A program made the position numbers and the translations under genes. Positions 7,841 to 14,632 of a stretch of 34,055 bases of DNA are shown one piece after another; the stretch's first letter is position 1; each line of letters begins with the position of its first letter. Source of the DNA: an uncultured Bilophila sp. (lineage in GTDB: Bacteria > Desulfobacterota > Desulfovibrionia > Desulfovibrionales > Desulfovibrionaceae); the NCBI GenBank assembly GCA_910585945.1, contig CAJUHZ010000023.1, positions 1-34,055 of the forward strand, written 5' to 3'. The notes under the pieces are model-generated. The model had not been told where the DNA came from. It saw nothing but the letters and a program-made list of their open reading frames with translations, and searched no databases.

Positions 7841-7950
7841 CGGAGTGATCCTCATGATAAATCGCCCGCGGGGATGGATGAAACGAGTTGCGGACGCTCC
7901 CTGCCGCGCCGGGACGTTTCACATGTCTTTCGGCAACGCGCGGCAGCGCG

Positions 7951-8643
7951 TCAATAGCCCGGCGTCGTTCTGGACGCGGGGCGGTGCGCGTTGATTTCGC
8001 GCTGCACGCGGTTCAGAAACATGCCCGCAAAGTTCACAAGGCGGGACTCAAGCTGATCAAGGCGGCCAAGAAAGCTGTTGTAGGCCACAGTGGCCGGAAT
8101 GGCCACCACAAGGCCCAGCGCCGTGGCGATGAGCGCTTCCGAAATGCCCGGCGCCACAGTGGCGAGCGAGGCCGACTTCATGGCTCCAATGGCGTGGAAG
8201 GTGTTCATGATGCCCCACACCGTGCCGAAAAGACCGATGAACGGGGCGGTGTTGGCCGCCGTGGCAAGGGATGAAAGCGATGCGGTGAGCCGCGCCATTT
8301 CAATGTTCACTCCCTGCCGGAGGGAGCGGCGCACGTTGTCCACCACCACGGCTTCCGTGGCACCCGCTTCCTTGGAACGGTTGAATTCGGTCACGCCCTC
8401 GTGCGCCACCGTGTACAGGGGCGAGTCGGGATCGCCGCCGAGAGACTGCACGGCCTCGCGCAGATCGCGCGCCCGGTCGAAACGCTCCATGCCCTCAAGC
8501 GTCTTGGCCATGCCGGCGCGCAGGGCCAGCCATTTGCGGAGCATCAGCGCCCAGCTCGAAACGCTCATGAGCAGCAAAAGGGCAAGCACGGCCTTCGCCA
8601 GCGGCGAAGCCTGCCCGATCAGGGAAAAAAAGCTGATTTCCAT
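7951..8643 (-). CDS. tolQ: TolQ/ExbB family proton-channel protein
   Basis: About 230 residues, starting MEISFFSLIGQ. Three membrane segments are visible: KAVLALLLLMSVSSWALML near residue 15-35, a second around TAANTAPFIGLFGTVWGIMN (mid-protein), and a third around ALIATALGLVVAIPATVAYN. The second and third carry the conserved MotA/TolQ/ExbB motifs. With TolR it forms the proton-driven motor that energises TolA. The start at 8643 has AAGGTG eight bases upstream; the longer frame begins in the perR-tolQ spacer without a good ribosome site. It is the first gene of the minus-strand operon and is divergent from perR across 158 bases. Confidence 0.9.
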   Translation of the reverse strand: MEISFFSLIGQASPLAKAVLALLLLMSVSSWALMLRKWLALRAGMAKTLEGMERFDRARDLREAVQSLGGDPDSPLYTVAHEGVTEFNRSKEAGATEAVVVDNVRRSLRQGVNIEMARLTASLSSLATAANTAPFIGLFGTVWGIMNTFHAIGAMKSASLATVAPGISEALIATALGLVVAIPATVAYNSFLGRLDQLESRLVNFAGMFLNRVQREINAHRPASRTTPGY

Positions 8644-8734
8644 AGGTTCACACCTTTTACGGCCGATATCGTATTCCGCCAATCCCTTTCACAGCTTCCG
8701 GCCAATGTCAAGAAAATCTCTATACTTTGGATCC

Positions 8735-8751
8735 CTGCCTCAGACAGGCAG
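8735..8751. promoter_or_regulatory. Palindrome in the tolQ-perR divergent spacer
   Basis: CTGCCT (8735-8740) and AGGCAG (8746-8751) form an inverted repeat around CAGAC, just upstream of the perR -35 box. It could be an operator or simply a small hairpin; no binding protein can be named. Confidence 0.3.
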
Positions 8752-8753
8752 TC

Positions 8754-8782
8754 TTGACAGCTTTTTCAGCTAACAGTAATAC
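8754..8782 (+). promoter_or_regulatory. Sigma-70 type promoter of perR
   Basis: TTGACA (8754-8759) and TAATAC (8777-8782) are separated by exactly 17 bases, a near-consensus housekeeping promoter. Transcription would begin about 8789, a few bases before the ribosome site AGGAGG of perR. Confidence 0.8.
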
Positions 8783-8788
8783 TTACTG
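8774..8788. promoter_or_regulatory. Likely autoregulatory operator overlapping the perR -10 box
   Basis: CAGTAA-TAC-TTACTG is a perfect 6-3-6 palindrome covering the -10 element. Fur/PerR-family repressors bind AT-rich palindromes of this kind at their own promoters, so autoregulation by the encoded regulator is the natural reading. Binding itself is not shown. Confidence 0.6.
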
Positions 8789-8801
8789 AGCAGGAGGCTC
8801 C

Positions 8802-9197
8802 ATGTCACACCCACAGACGCGCATGACAAGGCAGCGCATGGTCATTCTCGAAGAGCTTAAAAAGGTTCGCACACACCCCACGGCGGACGAACTGTACGCC
8901 ATGGTGCGCGCCAGACTCCCCCGCATCAGCCTTGGCACGGTCTACCGCAATCTTGATTTTCTGGCGGAAACAGGGGAAATTCTCAAGCTTGAGGCGGCAG
9001 GCTCCATCCGCCGTTTTGACGGAGATATCCGCCCGCACCAGCATATTCGCTGCACGAACTGCGGCCGGGTGGGTGACGTCATGTCTTCTGTCCCCGTGCC
9101 GGATATCGCGGGCCTCCGGGTTGAGGGCTTTACCGCAACCCGCGCGCGTGTGGAATTCGAGGGCATCTGCGACGCCTGCTCCTCTGCCGACGCCTGA
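8802..9197 (+). CDS. perR: Fur-family regulator, PerR-like peroxide sensor
   Basis: 131 residues, close to the family length. A winged-helix N-terminal domain (TRQRMVILEELKK, HPTADELY, ISLGTVYRNLDFL) is followed by a dimerisation and metal domain. That domain has RRFDGDIRPHQHIRC, then a CXXC pair (CTNC) and a second CXXC (CDAC), the structural zinc site of Fur/PerR proteins. The regulator senses peroxide or iron through the His/Asp site and represses stress genes. The linkage to rubrerythrin downstream favours PerR over Fur, as in the Desulfovibrio perR-rbr-rdl arrangement. The start has a strong AGGAGG ribosome site. A 376-base spacer with repeat copy B lies before rbr, unusually wide for an operon. 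Confidence 0.88.
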   Translation: MSHPQTRMTRQRMVILEELKKVRTHPTADELYAMVRARLPRISLGTVYRNLDFLAETGEILKLEAAGSIRRFDGDIRPHQHIRCTNCGRVGDVMSSVPVPDIAGLRVEGFTATRARVEFEGICDACSSADA

Positions 9198-9295
9198 CGC
9201 CGGCGGCGCGCCGAAATGCCTTTCTCCTCCTGAAGGCCGCGCCGATACGGCCCGATGCGATGTGGCGGCGTTTTCGCAACATCCTGGTGTCTGAT

Positions 9296-9323
9296 TGCAA
9301 AAATTCTGCGAAGAATTTTTGCA
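9296..9323 (+). terminator. Perfect 12-bp hairpin after perR, beside repeat copy B
   Basis: TGCAAAAATTCT (9296-9307) and AGAATTTTTGCA (9312-9323) pair perfectly around GCGA. It could terminate perR transcription, although the T-run sits within the stem. A similarly placed but unrelated 12-bp hairpin precedes copy C. Confidence 0.5.
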
Positions 9324-9334
9324 GGAATCGTTCG

Positions 9335-9434
9335 CGAAAAAACGTGGTTTTTCGCTCACTCACGGCGCTTTTCGCGCCGCGCCAGACTCTCTCTGGCGTT
9401 AGAAGCCATTTCATGCGAATTATGAAATGACTTC
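9335..9434 (+). repeat. Structured ~100-bp repeat, copy B
   Basis: Matches copies A, C and D over the whole length. Its first stem is CGAAAAA/TTTTTCG where A and C have CCAAAAA/TTTTTGG, so both sides changed together. The third stem is the perfect CGCCAGA/TCTGGCG. It splits perR from rbr. Confidence 0.9.
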
Positions 9435-9448
9435 TACTTTTCAAGTAG
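9434..9448. promoter_or_regulatory. 6-3-6 palindrome upstream of rbr
   Basis: CTACTT-TTC-AAGTAG is perfect and has the same half-site and gap lengths as the perR operator candidate, though a different sequence. It overlaps the last base of repeat copy B. It may be a regulator site for rbr; no promoter boxes are clear beside it. Confidence 0.3.
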
Positions 9449-9573
9449 ACACTAGGCCGGGCGTGTCCCGCGTTTCAACATTTTTTGCCGTTGCGCGGCT
9501 TGCCTTTGGGGGAGCGGGATGCCGCACAAGAGCAAGCCGATCAGGATGCCTTAACCCGAACAATGGAGAGCGT

Positions 9574-10149
9574 ATGAAGTCGTTGAAGGGCACGAGAACG
9601 GAAGTCAATCTCCTCACCGCGTTTGCCGGCGAATCCCAGGCGCGCAACCGCTACGATTATTTCAGCGGCGCGGCCAAAAAGGAAGGGCTTGTCCAGATTG
9701 CCGACATCTTTACGGAAACGGCCGCACAGGAAAAGGAACACGCCAAACGTCTCTTCAAGTTCCTTGAAGGCGGCGACGTGGAGATCAAGGCCGCGTTTCC
9801 CGCCGGCGTGATCGCCGGGACGGAGAGCAACCTGATCGCTTCCGCGGCCGGCGAACGGCACGAGCACACCGAAATGTACCCCTCCTTCGCCAGGATCGCC
9901 GAGGAGGAAGGCTTTGCGGAGATCGCCGCGGTCATGCGCAACATCGCCATAGCCGAAGCCTACCATGAAAAGCGCTTCCTGGCCTTTGCGAAAAACATCC
10001 GGGAAGGCATGGTCTTCCGGCGTGAAGCGCCTGTCCAGTGGCGCTGCCGCAATTGCGGCTGCGTTGTGGAAGGGACAAACGCGCCCGATCTCTGCCCGGC
10101 CTGCGCCCACCCGCAGGCGTACTTTGAAGTGCTGTGCACCTGCTGGTGA
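9574..10149 (+). CDS. rbr: Rubrerythrin, non-haem iron peroxidase
   Basis: 191 residues. Rubrerythrin reduces hydrogen peroxide in the cytoplasm of anaerobes using a di-iron centre and a rubredoxin-type iron site. The ferritin-like four-helix domain carries the iron ligands in LLTAFAGESQARNRY, AAQEKEHAK, ASAAGERHEHTEMYP and AEAYHEKRF. The C-terminal domain has CRNCG and CPAC, the FeS4 site. The sequence strongly resembles Desulfovibrio vulgaris Rbr in length and wording. The ATG at 9574 has GGAG just upstream. It is followed after five bases by the rubredoxin-like gene, so the two are certainly co-transcribed, and probably controlled by the upstream PerR. Confidence 0.97.
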   Translation: MKSLKGTRTEVNLLTAFAGESQARNRYDYFSGAAKKEGLVQIADIFTETAAQEKEHAKRLFKFLEGGDVEIKAAFPAGVIAGTESNLIASAAGERHEHTEMYPSFARIAEEEGFAEIAAVMRNIAIAEAYHEKRFLAFAKNIREGMVFRREAPVQWRCRNCGCVVEGTNAPDLCPACAHPQAYFEVLCTCW

Positions 10150-10154
10150 GCGCC

Positions 10155-10340
10155 ATGTCCGATCCCGCTGACATGTACCGGTGCCAGACCGGCAATTGCG
10201 GCTATGTCTATGACCCGGCGCGAGGCGACAAGCGCGGCAAGATTCCGCCCGGCGTCCGCTTTGAGGATCTGCCGGAAGACTGGCGCTGCCCTGTGTGCGG
10301 CGCGGGCAAAAAGGCCTTCAAGTCGCTGGCCGAAAGCTGA
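10155..10340 (+). CDS. rdl: Rubredoxin-like electron carrier with CX4C knuckle
   Basis: 61 residues. It reads MYRCQTGNCGYVYDPARGD, then FEDLPEDWRCPVCGAGKKAF, the rubredoxin fold binding one iron by four Cys. The first knuckle has four residues between cysteines (CQTGNC) instead of the usual two, the hallmark of the Rdl protein next to perR and rbr in Desulfovibrio. It probably donates electrons to rubrerythrin. The start at 10155 lies five bases after the rbr stop, with GGTGAG as ribosome site. A strong hairpin follows. Confidence 0.93.
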   Translation: MSDPADMYRCQTGNCGYVYDPARGDKRGKIPPGVRFEDLPEDWRCPVCGAGKKAFKSLAES

Positions 10341-10350
10341 AAAACAATAC

Positions 10351-10376
10351 CGGCCGGGAACCGTGGTTCCCGGCCG
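10351..10376. terminator. Strong hairpin terminator between convergent genes
   Basis: CGGCCGGGAACC and GGTTCCCGGCCG pair perfectly over 12 bp. It lies 10 bases past the rdl stop and 9 bases from the end of the opposing gene. The T-tail on the plus strand is short (TTCCATT), and on the minus strand TATTGTTTTT follows the stem, so it can serve both directions. Confidence 0.75.
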
Positions 10377-10384
10377 TTCCATTG

Positions 10385-10771
10385 TCACGCGCCCGGTTTG
10401 CGAAACTGTATCAAGCAGCCATATGTATCAACTATATATCTTGCTTTCTTCCCCGCGTACAGCATCACTATCCCCGCAATCAATCCGACAAGGGAAAAAC
10501 AGAAAACAGCCGCCACATGCTGGTCTGTCTCCATCTTCCCGGGTATGGCGTCTTCTACCCATCTTGGCAGATACATTCCAAGAGGGAAATAAATAACATT
10601 GATCACAAGCGTCAATAAAGTCGATTTCTGAAAGTATCCCATCATGAAGGGACCAGAAAAGACAACAGCAATCACACAGAATATTTCTCTGTATTTCACA
10701 GGGATGCTGACAAATGCGCTGGCAATGAACAGCAGAACCATATATACTGACAGTATTTTTTTAGTGTCCAT
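10385..10771 (-). CDS. Unrecognised four-helix membrane protein
   Basis: About 128 residues from MDTKKILSVYMV; an ATG 33 bases upstream (10804) would give 139. Four hydrophobic segments are visible: ILSVYMVLLFIASAFVSI, IFCVIAVVFSGPFMMGYF, LLTLVINVIYFPLGMYL and VAAVFCFSLVGLIAGIVMLY. A basic tail follows. Neither start has a strong ribosome site, and the later one gives the more typical membrane-protein N-terminus. Base composition is clearly more AT-rich than the flanking genes, which suggests transfer. It sits downstream of the 256-residue gene on the same strand at the far end of the T6SS locus. No family is recognised; an immunity-type role is only a speculation from position. Confidence 0.6.
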   Translation of the reverse strand: MDTKKILSVYMVLLFIASAFVSIPVKYREIFCVIAVVFSGPFMMGYFQKSTLLTLVINVIYFPLGMYLPRWVEDAIPGKMETDQHVAAVFCFSLVGLIAGIVMLYAGKKARYIVDTYGCLIQFRKPGA

Positions 10772-10897
10772 TTGATATGTTTTACACCAAACTTCAAGAA
10801 GCATGGATTTGCCGTATTTTCTGCATGCCTTTGAGGCTGGCTTTATCCATTTGCCCCGGGCCAGGCAGTGAGCGGACTTGCGTTGCAGGGTGATATA

Positions 10898-11668
10898 TCA
10901 AACAAAACGTACAAGTTGAACATCCTGATTCTGCATGTCTTCATCAAGATAGTTTCCCAAAAACACCCCCTGAGGAATGCCTCCGATTTTGCAATAACAT
11001 GCGCTTTGCGCGTTGATTTCGTTTTTGGCTGCACAGGCGGAAAATTTTCTGTCCCCCAATGTTCCCTGCACTCCCAGGACGGGATAGGCCATGTGGCTTT
11101 TGGCCGGGATTTGCCCTTTTGGCCCTACTCCGAAAGCAAGAATTTCGGCGTTCAAAACCCCAACGGTAAAGTCGGACTGAACCAGACCGTCCGCCGGGCC
11201 TGCTTCCAGCCACATCCCCACATGGGGGTCAAGGATGGAACGAAGGGAAAACGCTGTTTCCACCTTGTGACCTGGCTTGAAACGGGCCGCCATGAGTCTG
11301 GCGGCAAATGGTTCCAGTGAGTGATATATCTTTACATGTTGCAGAACAGGCGGCAAAACAGGCATGGTTCCTTCTTCGCACTGAACAAAAGCTGTCCCGG
11401 GCTGGGTTGCACGGCGAAGCGACAGAGCCAGAAGACTTGCGCATGATACGATTTCACAAGTAAAATCCGCCGGTTCTCCGGCAATAACCCACGCCTGTAT
11501 TGCTTCGTCTTCCAGTATTTCTCCAATCTGCATCCAGTCATTTGTTTCTTTTGCAAGGCTCTTCCAGGATACGGAGCCAGTCGCAAAACCGGCTTTGCGC
11601 AACATTTGTTCTTCAGCATCGGCGGGGTAATCGCCAAGGGAGCAGAGTAACGCTTTGGGTAATGCCAT
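10898..11668 (-). CDS. Unrecognised 256-residue protein at the end of the T6SS locus
   Basis: A soluble-looking protein with no signal peptide and no long membrane segment. The first half alternates short strands and helices (KALLCSLGDYPADAEEQM, IQAWVIAGEP), suggesting a Rossmann-like region. The second half is Gly-rich and probably beta-rich (LNAEILAFGVGPKGQIP, YPVLGVQGTLGDRKF). The start is well supported by AAAGGAG a few bases before the ATG. It lies downstream of the kinase gene on the same strand, but a long spacer with a 12-bp hairpin and repeat copy C intervenes, so separate transcription is possible. It could be a T6SS accessory or effector protein, or an unrelated cargo gene; I do not recognise the family. 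Confidence 0.7.
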   Translation of the reverse strand: MALPKALLCSLGDYPADAEEQMLRKAGFATGSVSWKSLAKETNDWMQIGEILEDEAIQAWVIAGEPADFTCEIVSCASLLALSLRRATQPGTAFVQCEEGTMPVLPPVLQHVKIYHSLEPFAARLMAARFKPGHKVETAFSLRSILDPHVGMWLEAGPADGLVQSDFTVGVLNAEILAFGVGPKGQIPAKSHMAYPVLGVQGTLGDRKFSACAAKNEINAQSACYCKIGGIPQGVFLGNYLDEDMQNQDVQLVRFV

Positions 11669-11712
11669 GATTCTCTCCTTTAGAGCTTTTTGCGATTGAA
11701 ACCAGAACTCAT

Positions 11713-11744
11713 TTCATAATTCAGACTTTGGGCTGAATTATGAA
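11713..11744. repeat. Perfect 12-bp inverted repeat beside repeat copy C
   Basis: TTCATAATTCAG (11713-11724) and CTGAATTATGAA (11733-11744) flank ACTTTGGG. It lies upstream of the 256-residue gene and directly 5' of copy C, in the same relative place as the hairpin before copy B. It may be a terminator, an operator, or part of the repeat element. Confidence 0.6.
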
Positions 11745-11753
11745 GATCATTCG

Positions 11754-11854
11754 CCAAAAAACGTGGTTTTTGGCTCATTCACGGCGCTTTTCGCGCCGCG
11801 CCAGACTCTCGTCCGGCGTTGGAAGCCATTTCATGCGAATCATGAAATGACTTC
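11754..11854 (+). repeat. Structured ~100-bp repeat, copy C
   Basis: Nearly identical to copy A, differing mainly at AATTATG versus AATCATG in the last hairpin loop. It lies between the stop of the kinase gene (11909) and the start of the 256-residue gene. Confidence 0.9.
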
Positions 11855-11908
11855 CAAAATGATTTTTTGCCTTCCGGAGCGGACAGCAGAGCGTTGGGAG
11901 CGGCACGC

Positions 11909-12862
11909 TCATGATCCCTTTGCGATCAGGCTGGCGCACAGGGCGGAAAAACATCTGGCGGCAAAATGTTGTGGGCGGAAAACTTCTTCCAGTTCGCGCG
12001 CGGCAGGGCGGGAAGCGGCGTTGAAAGACAGGCCGCGCAGCAGCATTTTCCCTTTTGGCGTCTTCCCCACAGCCAGGCGCGGCGGTGGAAGCGCGGAGTT
12101 TTTGGCTTCCAGCGCCGTGCGCCGGGCAAACGGGTGGATGCCTTCCATCAATTCTATAACAGTGCAGCAGGCGGAGAAGACATCATCGGCAAAGGCGGGG
12201 GGATGCCCTTCAAGTCGTTCTGGTGAAGCGTGCAAAACGCTATATGCCGATAAACCCAAACGCGCATGCAATCCCTGGCTGACATGAGACATTGGATGCC
12301 CGGGGGTGGGGATGACTTCAGCAGTATTGAAGTCCAGCAGGACAAGACGGTTCCCTTTTTCCAGCATGAGGTTCGCGGGTTTTATGTCCCCATGCACTAT
12401 TCCCAGTTCATGCAATAATGCCACGGTCCTGAAAAGCTGATGCGCCAGAGGAACGGCGGCTGTTCCCAGCCCTGATGGATACATTCCCAGCATGTCATAA
12501 AGGTTTTGGCCTGTCAGAAGCTCCATGCTGAGACACAGGCTGGCGTTTTCTTCATGCAGATCGAATACGCGCACTACGCCGGGATGTGAAAGAGTGCGAG
12601 CTATAAAGAATTCTCTGGCGAGAAGACGGCGCGCCACGGGATTTTTTTCGTATTTCGCAAGCAATCGTTTGACAGCCACATGGGGACAGCCATCGTCATA
12701 TTCAAATCTTACCAAATCTTTTGCGGAATAAACTTCGCATAGCCCGCCTGCTCCAAGCCGTTTTTCGGGTATGAAGCGGATAGATGTATTTTTTTCAGCA
12801 TGAATATTTGGGATGCTTCTTGCAGGGGTTGTTGATGGCTGATTCTTTTTTTTCCGGCGCAT
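11909..12862 (-). CDS. ppkA: T6SS Ser/Thr protein kinase, PpkA-like, soluble
   Basis: 317 residues with an N-terminal Hanks-type kinase domain starting near residue 30. The Gly-loop is LGAGGLCEV (36-44), ATP-anchoring Lys65 sits in VAVKRLL, and Glu84 is the likely helix C partner. The catalytic loop is HGDIKPAN (157-164) and the metal motif is DFN (177-179) instead of DFG; ASPE follows near 212. HGD replaces HRD. In T6SS loci such kinases phosphorylate Fha to switch on assembly. Unlike Pseudomonas PpkA there is no membrane segment or periplasmic sensor domain. It is the last gene of the block, 11 bases after pppA, with AGGA upstream of its ATG. The substrate is inferred to be the Fha protein at 21219-22514. 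Confidence 0.88.
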   Translation of the reverse strand: MRRKKKNQPSTTPARSIPNIHAEKNTSIRFIPEKRLGAGGLCEVYSAKDLVRFEYDDGCPHVAVKRLLAKYEKNPVARRLLAREFFIARTLSHPGVVRVFDLHEENASLCLSMELLTGQNLYDMLGMYPSGLGTAAVPLAHQLFRTVALLHELGIVHGDIKPANLMLEKGNRLVLLDFNTAEVIPTPGHPMSHVSQGLHARLGLSAYSVLHASPERLEGHPPAFADDVFSACCTVIELMEGIHPFARRTALEAKNSALPPPRLAVGKTPKGKMLLRGLSFNAASRPAARELEEVFRPQHFAARCFSALCASLIAKGS

Positions 12863-12873
12863 ACAGATCTATC

Positions 12874-13617
12874 CTATGACAGAAATATGGTAACGAACGA
12901 TGTGTCATCAGGGTGAGGATATTTCATTATGGCTTCTCGTATACGTTCCGCACATGTATGGGCATTGCCTTCACATAACAAGCTGGTAAGCTTTATATCA
13001 TTCAGTATGTTTGAAAGTCCATCGGAACAAAGAAGGATGCGATCTCCAGGATGCAATATAAAGCGAACTTCGTCTAGTTTAGTGGAATTCGTTCCAATGG
13101 CATTGGTAATGATATTCCCTTTTACCATTCGATAGGCTTCTGGTCTGGTCAGTTCTCCAGAGTCAATTTTTTCCTGACGCAATGTATGATCATTCGTACA
13201 TTGATACAATACATTGTCGCGCAATAAATAACAACGGCTGTCGCCGGCCCAGAGGCATGAAGCCTGCTCTTCATGTATCAGCAGCAACACTATTGTGCTG
13301 GAGGCTGTACCTGGCCACATGGCGCGTGAACTCAGGAGGGCATTTGCTTCTTCAAGGCAGGCGCGAGCGTTTTGGACATGATTTTCCAGAGAAGTCGCTT
13401 CTGGAAGGCTCATAAGCTTTTTTATCAGAAACTGGCTGGCTCTGGCTGCGTAATCGCTGCTTCCAACCCCATCTGCAACAGCCCAGCAATAACGTTCGGG
13501 CCAATTGAGAAAGGCATCTTCGTTTTCTTCCTTGTGCTCCCCACGTTGAGACCAGCCCCATGAATTGAGCATGACAGTCTGGAGCGGTCTTTTTTCGTGA
13601 TCGCGGGAATTGTTCAT
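12874..13617 (-). CDS. pppA: PP2C-type Ser/Thr phosphatase, PppA-like
   Basis: 247 residues forming a single PP2C domain. Metal-binding and structural motifs appear in order: NEDAF, VADGVGS, AGDSRCYLLR, ILLCSDGLSNIL and a final HPDDTSFVTI, where the usual DN is DD. It removes phosphate from proteins using two metal ions, and in T6SS loci reverses the kinase acting on Fha. The start overlaps the stop of the transglycosylase gene by 4 bases (ATGA), and the kinase follows after 11 bases, so these three genes are one transcription unit. There is no signal peptide or membrane segment, so it acts in the cytoplasm. Confidence 0.92.
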   Translation of the reverse strand: MNNSRDHEKRPLQTVMLNSWGWSQRGEHKEENEDAFLNWPERYCWAVADGVGSSDYAARASQFLIKKLMSLPEATSLENHVQNARACLEEANALLSSRAMWPGTASSTIVLLLIHEEQASCLWAGDSRCYLLRDNVLYQCTNDHTLRQEKIDSGELTRPEAYRMVKGNIITNAIGTNSTKLDEVRFILHPGDRILLCSDGLSNILNDIKLTSLLCEGNAHTCAERIREAIMKYPHPDDTSFVTIFLS

Positions 13618-14603
13618 CTGGATATTCTCCGCATGGTGGGAATGAGTGGGGCATCCTTTTCTGAAAAAGCGGGCTTTCGGAAAAGCTCCGGCTTGTTTTC
13701 TTCCTGTATGCGGTTTTGCGGCGGCCGGGTCTGTCGGGGGGCAGATGGTTTATCTTGCGGAGCGTATTGATCGGCGGGGTGCATGACAGTGGCGGCGGCG
13801 ACAAATTTGGGCACAAACTGCAACGTCTCTTGCGGAACCGATGCTCGCCCGACAACGCACAATTCATCCAGCGTATTTGCTCCGTACCTGCGCAAAAGGG
13901 CGTCCATCGCTCCTTCTCCGCAATTGTAGGCGGCAAGCGCCAATGGCCAATTCCTGAAGCGCCCGTAAAGATAACGCAGATATCTTGTTGCGGCTTCGGT
14001 AGCCTTGCGGGGATCGAACCGTTCATCTTGCGATGCGTCCACAATCAAACCGAAACGGCGCGCGGTGACGGGCATGAGCTGCCACAGGCCGGCAGCGCCA
14101 GCCCGCGAGACAGCTTTGGTTTCAAATGCGCTTTCGACAAACGGCAATGCGGCCAGTTCAGGCGGCAGATCCTGTTCTTTCAGAACGGTGCGGATCATGG
14201 GGAGAACCCTGCCCGCCCGTTCAAGAACCCTGGCGGTCACCGCCTTCTGGCTGACCGTGAGGCGGTATAGATATTCCTCCATGATTGTCCGCCCGGATGG
14301 AGGGAGCCATGCGGACACCGGGGAACATGCCCGGGAAGGACGGGAGGAGGGACCGCCACGCGCGGCAAGCCTGGAGTATTCTTCCCGAGTAAGCGGCATC
14401 CATAACGTGGTCACATCCGCCATTCGTTGCGGCGGTCGGATTGTCTGGCCGCCGAAGGGAGGGAGATATTCCCTCCGGATGGTTACGGCGCGAGAAGACG
14501 CGGCGTGGCGTCTTTCTGACGGCATACCGGCCAGACAGCCTGCCAGAACGGCAAGGCACAGTGATCCGCACAGTATCCAATGCGGTCCAAACGCTTTACG
14601 CAC
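13614..14603 (-). CDS. Lipoprotein lytic transglycosylase (MltD/Slt-type) in the T6SS block
   Basis: 329 residues. A signal peptide ends in a lipobox (LAVLAGC, Cys23), predicting an outer-membrane or membrane-anchored lipoprotein. The GH23 transglycosylase domain spans about 125-270. It has LPFVESAFETKAVS with catalytic Glu157, then GAAGLWQLMPVTARRFGL, DPRKATEAATRYL and LALAAYNCGEG. A Pro/Gln-rich tail without LysM repeats follows. These enzymes cut the glycan strands of peptidoglycan. Its place between tssM and the PppA/PpkA genes suggests it opens the wall for the TssJLM complex. The reading frame overlaps pppA by 4 bases. A 179-base spacer with the inverted repeat copy D separates it from tssM. 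Confidence 0.9.
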   Translation of the reverse strand: MRKAFGPHWILCGSLCLAVLAGCLAGMPSERRHAASSRAVTIRREYLPPFGGQTIRPPQRMADVTTLWMPLTREEYSRLAARGGPSSRPSRACSPVSAWLPPSGRTIMEEYLYRLTVSQKAVTARVLERAGRVLPMIRTVLKEQDLPPELAALPFVESAFETKAVSRAGAAGLWQLMPVTARRFGLIVDASQDERFDPRKATEAATRYLRYLYGRFRNWPLALAAYNCGEGAMDALLRRYGANTLDELCVVGRASVPQETLQFVPKFVAAATVMHPADQYAPQDKPSAPRQTRPPQNRIQEENKPELFRKPAFSEKDAPLIPTMRRISR

Positions 14604-14632
14604 GCTGTTTTCGTAGTATCCCTGAATGATTG

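Larger units (their letters stand above)
9198..9573. other. 376-base perR-rbr spacer
   Basis: It contains a 12-bp perfect AT-rich hairpin (9296-9323), repeat copy B (9335-9434) and the small palindrome CTACTT-TTC-AAGTAG (9434-9448). No gene is supported: the frame running into rbr from 9427 lacks a ribosome site, and rbr has a good one at 9574. A clear promoter for rbr was not found. Confidence 0.6.

Noticed and set aside
8706..8711. TTGACA on the minus strand as a tolQ -35 box
   Set aside because: No acceptable -10 element lies 16-18 bases downstream, so the promoter is not supported.
9427..9573. Extended N-terminus of rubrerythrin
   Set aside because: The upstream codons come from repeat and spacer DNA. 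The ATG at 9574 has GGAG and gives the normal 191-residue protein.
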